Shown here: positions 1 to 5,597 of the stretch, piece after piece | Layout of the letters: each line of letters opens with the position of its first letter | Position numbering within the stretch: the stretch's first letter is position 1 | Source: Collinsella sp. | GTDB lineage: Bacteria; Actinomycetota; Coriobacteriia; Coriobacteriales; Coriobacteriaceae | Assembly: GCA_031295725.1 (NCBI GenBank) | Contig: JAUMNV010000118.1 | Location: 1-5,597 of the forward strand | DNA: 5,597 nt | Direction of reading: 5' to 3' | Made by a program: the position numbers and the translations under genes | Notes under the pieces: model-generated | The model's input: the letters and a program-made list of their open reading frames with translations, nothing else | Database searches by the model: none | What the model was told of the DNA's origin: nothing

Positions 1-109
1 CGTCAGCGACGGTAGCGACGTCCTGGAGCTCCAGAACGCCAGCGGGGCAGGAGTCGACGCAAACGCCACAAGCGATGCACTCGTCGGCATCAATTACGGG
101 ATGAGCCAT
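1..109 (-). CDS. 4Fe-4S ferredoxin, N-terminal part (gene runs off the window start)
   Basis: The reverse strand reads from ATG at 109 to the window edge, giving 36 codons that begin MAHPVIDADECIACGVCVDSCP. The cysteines at residues 11, 14, 17 and 21 form the CxxCxxCxxxCP signature that ligates a 4Fe-4S cluster. Bacterial ferredoxins of this type are small soluble electron carriers, usually with a second cluster motif further on; that part is outside the window, so a two-cluster form is inferred. The start is supported by a ribosome binding site (GAGAGGAAA in the gene's sense) about 8 bases upstream, and by the lack of conserved sequence before the ATG. The gene diverges from dnaK and is separated from it by a long intergenic region, so it is unlikely to share its regulation. 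It could instead be the N-terminus of a longer ferredoxin-domain protein, but the start resembles stand-alone ferredoxins. Confidence 0.85.
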   Translation of the reverse strand, partial: MAHPVIDADECIACGVCVDSCPAGVLELQDVATVAD

Positions 110-170
110 GGTAGTTTCCTCTCTGTTGACCGACGCTACAGACGATGCGCGCCGGTTTGATTCGGGCAAA

Positions 171-198
171 AACATACCACGGGAGCGACCGTTTGCAA
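171..198 (-). promoter_or_regulatory. Probable promoter of the ferredoxin gene
   Basis: In the sense of the ferredoxin gene, TTGCAA (193-198) lies 16 bases before TATGTT (171-176). Each hexamer matches the sigma-70 consensus at four of six positions, and TG one base before the -10 makes it an extended -10 type. Transcription would begin near 163-165, leaving a leader of about 55 bases before the ATG at 109. This rests on motif matching alone. Confidence 0.45.
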
Positions 199-317
199 TA
201 CCCTCTGGCCGGCATCTTCATACCGTTCGCCGAGTATGCCAAGGTTTACTAAAAAACGCGCAGGTGGGGCCGTTGAGCTGCGCAAATGTTAGCTAAAGGT
301 GACTTGAAATATAGGGC

Positions 318-508
318 GATTGAGCGTGCTTGCGGAAACCGCATCCCGTTATTTGGCCGAAAACCGGGTCGCAGTTTCCGGTTGGGCCCGCTAGAGGAAA
401 CTGCGACCCGGTATCAGCTCTCAAAACGGGATACGGTTTCCGGTTGAGCCTTCAGACGGAAACTGCGGCCCGGAATCCACGCTCAAACCGGGATGAGCTT
501 TCCGCAAG
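318..508. repeat. Array of six 15-bp units in alternating orientation, strict 31-bp spacing
   Basis: Six copies of a 15-mer close to GGAAACTGCGACCCG occur at 334-348 (+), 365-379 (-), 396-410 (+), 427-441 (-), 458-472 (+) and 489-503 (-). Every start is exactly 31 bases after the previous one, and every 16-base spacer has the same length. Variation sits mainly in the middle of the unit (positions 6-11), while the GGAAA and CCCG ends are constant. TTGAGC or GCTCAA-like hexamers recur in the spacers (320-325, 444-449, 481-486). The outer ends mirror each other: TTGCGGAAA at 330-338 and TTTCCGCAA at 499-507. Units 2 and 3 pair perfectly, with a 17-bp stem (363-379 with 396-412). The alternating orientation rules out a CRISPR. 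It may be a palindromic intergenic repeat family, a structured RNA or a protein-binding array; the sequence does not decide which. Confidence 0.9.
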
Positions 509-630
509 ACGGCCCCCAGGCACCCCCGGACGCAAACCTCAGCCATCTCTACATAGATCTCGATAGATTTGCCGAGAACTCAAACAGTGCGTCTACCTGC
601 GCATTTAAGAACCTAAACTCTCAGCAATAA

Positions 631-690
631 GAAATCTTATATGAATTGACTTAGATTTTGTATATTCCGGCCCATAAGGGGATACACTAC
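631..690 (+). promoter_or_regulatory. AT-rich zone likely to hold the dnaK promoter and operator
   Basis: This is the only markedly AT-rich stretch before dnaK in an otherwise GC-rich window. It contains TTGACT (646-651), TATATT (661-666), CATAAG (673-678) and TACACT (683-688), but no pair has both a good match and the usual 16-18 base spacing, so I do not fix the -35 and -10. TTGTAT (658-663) with GATACA (681-686) has a 17-base spacer but weak hexamers. An inverted repeat AAATCT (632-637) and AGATTT (653-658) brackets the zone and could be an operator. No CIRCE element or consensus HAIR site for HspR is present. Confidence 0.35.
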
Positions 691-710
691 ATCCTGAAAG
701 ACAAGCCGAA

Positions 711-740
711 GCGCCGCGCGACAGATCGTCGAGGCGGCGC
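711..740 (+). promoter_or_regulatory. GC-rich hairpin in the presumed dnaK 5' leader
   Basis: GCGCCGC (711-717) pairs with GCGGCGC (734-740). Inside it CGAC (719-722) pairs with GTCG (728-731), leaving a five-base loop (723-727). It ends 27 bases before the dnaK ATG and leaves the purine-rich ribosome binding site (about 751-760) unpaired. It is therefore not an obvious RNA thermometer. It could stabilise the mRNA or influence early elongation. Confidence 0.5.
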
Positions 741-767
741 GAACGCAAAAGAGAGAGGGAATTTCTA

Positions 768-2660
<1,893 letters not shown>

Positions 2661-2662
2661 TC

Positions 2663-3505
2663 ATGTCCGCCCGTAAAGCTCGCACGGAGGCGGCTGCCGC
2701 TGGCGCCGCCCCCGTTGACTCTGAGGAGAAGGACGTGAAGATTCCCGTAGAGGCCGTCGACGATACCGAGGCCAACGAGGCCGCGGCCGCCGAGGCTGCC
2801 GAGAACCAGGTAGAGGATTCCAACAAGGAGGCGACGATGACCGAGGACGAGATGGTGGAAGCCGCTATCCGCGCCGGTGAGGAAGCCGCCGACAACGACT
2901 TTAAGCTCAAGTTCGAGCAGGCTCAGAAGGAGCTTGCCGACGTGCGCAATGAGCTCGATGCTGCGGCAGAGGCTCAGAAGGCCGCCGAGGACAAGGCAAA
3001 GGACGCCACCGAGCGTACCGCCCGTCTGCAGGCCGACTGGGAGAACTTCCGTCGCCGCACCGCCAATGAGCGTATCGCCGAGCGCGAGCGCGCGACCGAG
3101 AAGCTCGTCACCGCGCTGCTGCCGGTGATCGACGATATCGAGCGCGCGATCGACCATGCCCGCAGTCAAGAGCTTTCCGACGACTTTAAGCAGTTCGTCG
3201 ATGGCGTTGACGCGGTACATGCCAAGCTGCTCGATGTGTTTGCGCACGAGGGCGTTGAGCCCATCGACCCCAAGGGCGAGGCGTTCGATCCGCTCGAGCA
3301 TCAGGCCGTGGGTCGCGTCGAGGACGCATCGCAGTACGACGAGACCGTCAACGACGTGTACCAGAAGGGCTACCGCATGGCGGACCGCATCCTGCGCTCC
3401 GCGATGGTGACGGTGACCTACGGTGGCGAGAAGCGCCCCGCACCGGAGCCCGAAGCGGCGCCCGAGGATGCTGCGGCCGATACGGCCGAGAGCACCGAGG
3501 AGTAA
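2663..3505 (+). CDS. grpE: Nucleotide exchange factor GrpE
   Basis: GrpE is a homodimer that opens the DnaK nucleotide cleft so ADP leaves and substrate is released. The 280-residue frame has an acidic, alanine-rich low-complexity N-terminus (1-75), a long charged coiled-coil helix (about 80-145, including the conserved NFRRRTANER at 128-137) and the helical segment LLPVIDDIERAIDHA (152-166). The C-terminal beta domain carries FDPLEHQAV (208-216) and VYQKGYRMADRILRSAMVTV (232-251), both family hallmarks, then an acidic tail. The start at 2663 lies two bases after the dnaK stop with GAGGA nine bases upstream, suggesting translational coupling. However, the in-frame ATG at 2837 (M59) has AAGGAGG five bases upstream and would give 222 residues, closer to typical GrpE size. 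I keep the longer form because the frame is open and coding-like throughout, but the true start is uncertain. A strong hairpin follows the stop. Confidence 0.96.
   Translation: MSARKARTEAAAAGAAPVDSEEKDVKIPVEAVDDTEANEAAAAEAAENQVEDSNKEATMTEDEMVEAAIRAGEEAADNDFKLKFEQAQKELADVRNELDAAAEAQKAAEDKAKDATERTARLQADWENFRRRTANERIAERERATEKLVTALLPVIDDIERAIDHARSQELSDDFKQFVDGVDAVHAKLLDVFAHEGVEPIDPKGEAFDPLEHQAVGRVEDASQYDETVNDVYQKGYRMADRILRSAMVTVTYGGEKRPAPEPEAAPEDAAADTAESTEE
2825..2839 (+). promoter_or_regulatory. Internal ribosome binding site and in-frame ATG within grpE
   Basis: AAGGAGG (2825-2831) sits five bases before ATG (2837-2839), which is codon 59 of the annotated grpE frame. This is a better Shine-Dalgarno match than the one before the upstream ATG at 2663. 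The same bases encode ordinary Lys-Glu-Ala codons, so the match could be coincidental. It marks either the real start or an alternative start yielding a 222-residue GrpE. Confidence 0.45.
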
Positions 3506-3510
3506 TTGAG

Positions 3511-3542
3511 AAGGGCCCCGGGGCAACACCCGGGGCCCTTTC
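3511..3542 (+). terminator. Strong stem-loop after grpE, probable (partial) terminator
   Basis: AAGGGCCCCGGG (3511-3522) pairs perfectly over 12 bp with 3529-3540 around a six-base loop. It starts six bases after the grpE stop codon. The T-run is short (TTT then CT), and dnaJ and hspR lie downstream on the same strand. It may therefore end only part of the transcripts, setting DnaK and GrpE above DnaJ and HspR, or protect the upstream mRNA from 3' decay. Confidence 0.75.
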
Positions 3543-3569
3543 TGGCCTAGTGCCATATGAAAGCATGGG

Positions 3570-3590
3570 CCGCCGCCCGCTGGGCGGCGG
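3570..3590 (+). promoter_or_regulatory. GC hairpin just upstream of the dnaJ ribosome binding site
   Basis: CCGCCGCCC (3570-3578) pairs perfectly with GGGCGGCGG (3582-3590) across a three-base loop. It ends 11 bases before the dnaJ Shine-Dalgarno sequence GAGGAG (3602-3607). No T-run follows, so it is not an intrinsic terminator. It could be a 5' stabiliser, a processing boundary or a modulator of dnaJ translation. Confidence 0.5.
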
Positions 3591-3612
3591 GTGAAACAGG
3601 AGAGGAGCTACG

Positions 3613-4578
3613 ATGGCTGCAGGCAAAACCTTCTATGACATCCTGGGCGTATCCAAGAGCGCCTCCGACAAAGAGATCAAGAGCGCGTTTCGCAAGCTCG
3701 CGCAAAAATATCACCCCGATGCCGGCGGCGACGAGGCCAAGTTCAAGGAGATCAGCGAGGCCTACGAGACGCTTTCGGACGAGAAGAAGCGCAAAGAGTA
3801 CGACCAGATGCTCATGTTTGGCGGCATGCCGGGCGCAGGCGGCGCGTATGGCGGAGGCTACGGTGCCGGCGCAGGTGCCAGCGGCTGGGGCGACATCTTC
3901 GACAGCATCTTTAGCGGCAACGGCGCCTGGGGCAGCGATTGGGGCTCGGGCTTTGCCGGGGCTGCGGGCGCTGCCGGTGCCGGCGCGGGTCGCAGCCGTG
4001 CTCGCAAGGGCGGCGACCTGTCGCTGACCGTCGATGTGACGGCCGAGGACGCGTTTCGCGGCGTGACGCACAAGGTCACCTATCGCATTCCCTCGACAGG
4101 CGAGCAGCAGACCATTACGGTCTCGGTGCCCGCGGGCGCGGTCGACGGCGGCAAGCTACGCTACAAGCGTCGCGGCGAGTGTGGCGTTGCCGGCGGCGAG
4201 CGCGGCGACCTGGTCGTGACCACGCATGTGGAGGAGCACCCGCTGTTTAAGCGCAAGGGTGCCGATGTGACCATGGAGGTGCCGATCTCGGTCTACGAGG
4301 CGGCGCTCGGCTGCACGGTTGATGTGCCCACGCCCGGCGGCGCGACGGTTCGTCTGAAGGTGCCCGCTGGCACCCAGACGGGCAAGAAGTTCCGCTTTAA
4401 GGAGATGGGCGCGCCCGACGTTAAGCACCGTGGCCGCACAGGCGCGCTGCTCGTCGAAATCAAGGTGCAGGTCCCCACGAACCTATCCGATGATGAGCGC
4501 GACGCCATGGCCAAGTTGCGTGAGGCCGACACGCGCGACTACCGCGAGAAGGTCAACCGTTACAAGGCGACGTACTAG
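3613..4578 (+). CDS. dnaJ: J-domain co-chaperone DnaJ, class B (CbpA-like, no zinc finger)
   Basis: J-domain protein that delivers substrates to DnaK and stimulates its ATPase. The 321-residue product starts with a J domain (about 6-66) containing the essential HPD at 34-36. A glycine- and alanine-rich linker (about 70-132) follows with the DIFDSIF motif at 94-100. Two C-terminal beta barrels span about 133-208 and 212-290, with the usual VPAG turns at 172-175 and 250-253, then a C-terminal helical region. The four CxxCxGxG zinc-binding repeats of class A DnaJ are missing: the only cysteines are C190 and C234. The length fits the CbpA/DnaJ2 type (about 300-330) rather than class A (about 370-390). 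The start has GAGGAG five bases upstream. By position it is the operon DnaJ despite its class. It is split from grpE by two hairpins and followed 72 bases on by hspR. Confidence 0.93.
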   Translation: MAAGKTFYDILGVSKSASDKEIKSAFRKLAQKYHPDAGGDEAKFKEISEAYETLSDEKKRKEYDQMLMFGGMPGAGGAYGGGYGAGAGASGWGDIFDSIFSGNGAWGSDWGSGFAGAAGAAGAGAGRSRARKGGDLSLTVDVTAEDAFRGVTHKVTYRIPSTGEQQTITVSVPAGAVDGGKLRYKRRGECGVAGGERGDLVVTTHVEEHPLFKRKGADVTMEVPISVYEAALGCTVDVPTPGGATVRLKVPAGTQTGKKFRFKEMGAPDVKHRGRTGALLVEIKVQVPTNLSDDERDAMAKLREADTRDYREKVNRYKATY

Positions 4579-4594
4579 GGCGGTCGTGGCGCAC

Positions 4595-4610
4595 GCCCGC
4601 GCCCGCGGGC
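4595..4610 (+). other. Short GC hairpin between dnaJ and hspR
   Basis: GCCCGC (4595-4600) pairs with GCGGGC (4605-4610) around a four-base loop, 16 bases after the dnaJ stop. It lacks a T-run, and in GC-rich sequence such a small stem can arise by chance. I see no promoter in the 72-base gap, so dnaJ and hspR are probably cotranscribed. Confidence 0.3.
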
Positions 4611-4650
4611 TTATGATGGACGATAACGAGACGGAAAGGGGTCAGGTAGC

Positions 4651-5067
4651 ATGGCCGAGGACAATAGGAACAAACCGCTGTACATGATCAGCGTGGCGGC
4701 CGAGCTGACCGGCATGCATCCGCAGACTCTGCGCGTCTACGAGTCCAAGGGCCTGGTGAACCCCCAGCGCTCGGGCGGCAACACGCGTCTGTATTCGCGT
4801 GCCGATATCGAGCGCCTGGAGCTCATCAACCAGCTGACCGACGAGGGCATCAACCTTGCCGGCGTGGTGCGTATCCTCGATATGAAGGAGCGTTCTGAGG
4901 AGCGCGAGCGCGAGAACGAAAAGCTCCGTACCCGCGTGCGCCAGCTCGAGGACGAGCTGCACGAGTACAAGATGCAGAAGAAGATCACCGCCCTGGCTCC
5001 GCGCGATGGTTCGGTCAACCCCGAGCAGGTCATGCGCAAGCTGCTGGGTGCCGGAGGGGATTTGTAG
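4651..5067 (+). CDS. hspR: MerR-family heat-shock repressor HspR
   Basis: HspR represses the dnaK operon, and sometimes clpB and lon, in actinobacteria; DnaK acts as its co-repressor, so misfolded protein relieves repression. The 138-residue product shows a MerR-type winged helix-turn-helix with YMISVAAELTGMHPQTLRVY at 11-30, which is characteristic of HspR, and a wing around RSGGNTRLYS (40-49). The strongly conserved DEGINLAGVVRIL follows at 64-76, then a charged coiled-coil dimerisation helix (about 77-112) and a short tail. It has no cysteines, so metal or redox sensing of the MerR/SoxR kind is unlikely. The start is supported by a purine-rich GAAAGGGG at 4634-4641. Its place as last gene of the chaperone cluster implies autoregulation. 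The operator is not recognisable here: no CTTGAGT-N7-ACTCAAG site is visible. Confidence 0.95.
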   Translation: MAEDNRNKPLYMISVAAELTGMHPQTLRVYESKGLVNPQRSGGNTRLYSRADIERLELINQLTDEGINLAGVVRILDMKERSEERERENEKLRTRVRQLEDELHEYKMQKKITALAPRDGSVNPEQVMRKLLGAGGDL

Positions 5068-5094
5068 TTACGCGGTTTTACCAAACCGCGTAAC
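5067..5094 (+). other. Perfect 12-bp hairpin overlapping the hspR stop codon
   Basis: GTTACGCGGTTT (5067-5078) pairs with AAACCGCGTAAC (5083-5094) around the four-base loop TACC. The first paired base is the last base of the hspR TAG stop. No T-run follows, so it is not a standard intrinsic terminator. It may stabilise the mRNA 3' end or assist the terminator about 45 bases further on. Confidence 0.7.
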
Positions 5095-5114
5095 GACTCG
5101 ACGCTGCGCGCCGC

Positions 5115-5200
5115 CCAGAGCGACAATTTGTCATTCAAAAGGCAAGGCATGACCAGAAGGTCAATGCCTCGCCTTTTTCATGCCAACTTGTTCGCTCTGG
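5115..5200. repeat. 86-bp imperfect palindrome enclosing the hspR terminator
   Basis: The left arm (5115-5154) and right arm (5159-5200) are near reverse complements: CCAGAGCGA opens the left arm, its complement TCGCTCTGG closes the right, and similarity continues inward with about six substitutions and two single-base bulges to a four-base loop (5155-5158). This is far longer than an intrinsic terminator needs. It could be a mobile palindromic repeat that now serves as a two-way terminator. Confidence 0.75.
5137..5178 (+). terminator. Intrinsic terminator of the chaperone operon
   Basis: The inner part of the palindrome is a good factor-independent terminator. AAAAGGC (5137-5143) pairs with GCCTTTT (5171-5177), AGGCAT (5145-5150) with ATGCCT (5164-5169), and GACC (5151-5154) with GGTC (5159-5162), around an AGAA loop. 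TTTTT (5174-5178) follows on the plus strand. The matching A-run on the other side would let it work weakly in reverse too. Confidence 0.8.
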
Positions 5201-5253
5201 ACGTCGCTCGCTGTCCGTCCTCTACCTGCGGCGTTGCCGGAGTAGGGTAGTTT

Positions 5254-5303
5254 GGCACTTGGGGACGTTCCTTTTGTGCCGGCACTTTGGGACACTCCTT
5301 GTC
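5254..5303. repeat. Tandem pair of a short REP-like repeat
   Basis: Copy one (5254-5280) starts GGCACTTGGGGACGTTCC and ends GTGCC, so GGCAC and GTGCC can form a stem. Copy two (5281-5303) follows immediately and matches it at 17 of the first 20 positions, then diverges; it carries its own small inverted pair GACA/TGTC (5291-5294, 5300-5303). From memory, GGGGACGTTCC-type motifs recur between genes in gut Actinobacteria and Clostridia, near REP-type (IS200-like) transposases. No transposase is in this window. Confidence 0.55.
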
Positions 5304-5418
5304 AGGAGAGTGATGCAAGGTGCTCGTCCTTTGCTTTACCGAGATAAAGTGAACGTGTAGATTCGCAACCCACTTGCAACCGTTCTATGGCACGATATTG
5401 AACGAATGTATGCTATGC

Positions 5419-5435
5419 GCCCAAATCTCTTGGGC
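5419..5435 (+). promoter_or_regulatory. Small leader hairpin before the hydratase-like gene
   Basis: GCCCAA (5419-5424) pairs with TTGGGC (5430-5435) around a five-base loop, six bases before the ribosome binding site GGGAGA (5441-5446). It may modestly affect translation or mRNA stability. Its significance is uncertain. Confidence 0.35.
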
Positions 5436-5450
5436 AGAGTGGGAGACAGT

Positions 5451-5597
5451 ATGGTCAAGCTGTACGAGGACGGCATCTACCTGCGCGGTGGCAGCGAGGT
5501 TGTGCCTGAGGCCGAGGCTGCCGAGCGCGGTATTACGCAGACGCCCGAGGATGCCAAGCGCGGCACCATCGCGTATTCGATCCTCCAGGCACACAAT
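5451..5597 (+). CDS. Probable hydratase of the aconitase superfamily, N-terminal part
   Basis: The frame is open from ATG at 5451 to the window end, giving 49 codons that start MVKLYEDGIYLRGGSEVVPE and end GTIAYSILQAHN. The opening and the GTIAYSILxAHN segment resemble, from memory, the N-terminus of bacterial proteins annotated as aconitase-like hydratases. The iron-sulfur ligand cysteines and catalytic residues would lie beyond the window, so neither substrate nor activity can be judged. GGGAGA (5441-5446) five bases before the ATG supports this start; an in-frame GTG at 5439 is a less likely alternative because it overlaps that site. Codon use is the C/G-ending style of the other genes here. 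It lies beyond a terminator and a non-coding stretch, so it is a separate transcription unit with no evident link to the chaperones. Confidence 0.6.
   Translation, partial: MVKLYEDGIYLRGGSEVVPEAEAAERGITQTPEDAKRGTIAYSILQAHN

Larger units (their letters stand above)
110..767. other. Divergent intergenic region between ferredoxin and dnaK
   Basis: These 658 bases separate two divergent genes and hold no credible protein gene; the short open frames here lack ribosome binding sites and recognisable sequence. From left to right I see the ferredoxin leader and promoter (110-198), then a stretch with no recognised feature (199-317), the alternating 31-bp repeat array (318-508), and another largely featureless stretch (509-630) with a small direct repeat ATAGAT at 553-558 and 563-568. 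After that come the AT-rich presumed dnaK promoter zone (631-690) and the dnaK leader hairpin (711-740). Confidence 0.8.
5068..5450. other. Intergenic region between hspR and the hydratase-like gene
   Basis: These 383 bases contain the hairpin on the hspR stop, the palindromic terminator, the REP-like pair and then about 115 bases without a recognised element (5304-5418). The leader hairpin of the next gene follows. The downstream gene needs its own promoter. TTGCAA (5374-5379) with TATTGA (5396-5401), 16 bases apart, is the best pair I see, but the second hexamer is poor. No protein gene is supported here. Confidence 0.7.

Noticed and set aside
334..503. Repeat array read as a CRISPR
   Set aside because: Units alternate orientation, are only 15 bp with 16-bp spacers, and the spacers resemble one another (TTGAGC-like hexamers). 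CRISPR repeats are direct and spacers unrelated, and no cas gene is present.
330..566. 78-codon open frame across the repeat array
   Set aside because: The ATG lacks a ribosome site, the frame is made of the inverted repeats, and the protein has no recognisable features.
578..584. ACTCAAA as half of an HspR HAIR site
   Set aside because: The partner CTTGAGT seven bases upstream is absent (TAGATTT instead), so there is no inverted repeat.
601..660. CIRCE (HrcA) or CtsR operator before dnaK
   Set aside because: No TTAGCACTC-N9-GAGTGCTAA and no GGTCAAA heptad pair is present; CTCAGCAATAA only superficially resembles CIRCE.
3557..4027. 156-codon frame overlapping the start of dnaJ
   Set aside because: It is out of frame with dnaJ, rich in A, R and S as frame shadows in GC-rich DNA are, and runs through the hairpin region. 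DnaJ domains lie clearly in the other frame.
5385..5594. 69-codon minus-strand frame at the right end
   Set aside because: It is antisense to the hydratase-like N-terminus and its leader. The plus-strand frame has a good ribosome site and recognisable sequence; this one has neither.

Overview
The window looks like a chromosomal segment of a GC-rich actinobacterium, most likely a gut coriobacterium close to Collinsella. The grounds are the gene order dnaK-grpE-dnaJ-hspR, in which hspR sits in the chaperone operon as is typical of Actinobacteria, the high GC with C/G-ending codons, and the small ferredoxin and hydratase-like neighbours. The genus is an inference from overall feel, not from a search.

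Layout. Positions 1-109 (minus strand) hold the first 36 codons of a 4Fe-4S ferredoxin, with a credible promoter at 171-198. A 658-base divergent intergenic region (110-767) follows. It contains a strikingly regular array of six 15-bp units in alternating orientation, exactly 31 bp apart (334-503), then an AT-rich putative promoter zone and a GC-rich 5'-leader hairpin before dnaK. Positions 768-3505 hold dnaK and grpE, two bases apart. A perfect 12-bp terminator-like stem (3511-3540) and a second 9-bp stem (3570-3590) separate them from dnaJ (3613-4578), which is followed 72 bases later by hspR (4651-5067). Positions 5068-5450 are non-coding. They hold a hairpin on the hspR stop codon, a long imperfect palindrome containing a good intrinsic terminator, a tandem REP-like repeat and the leader of the next gene. 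From 5451 to the window end is the N-terminus of a probable aconitase-family hydratase.

Function. DnaK (ATP-driven Hsp70), GrpE (nucleotide exchange) and DnaJ (J-domain co-chaperone) form the core protein-folding machine. HspR, a MerR-type repressor, is known in actinobacteria to shut off this operon together with DnaK. Two points differ from the textbook actinobacterial set. DnaK carries the roughly 22-residue N-terminal insert usually associated with Gram-negative Hsp70s, and DnaJ lacks the zinc-binding cysteine repeats (class B). I see no consensus HspR operator (HAIR) upstream of dnaK. I found no clear new enzymatic or defence system; the most unexplained structure is the 31-bp alternating repeat array.
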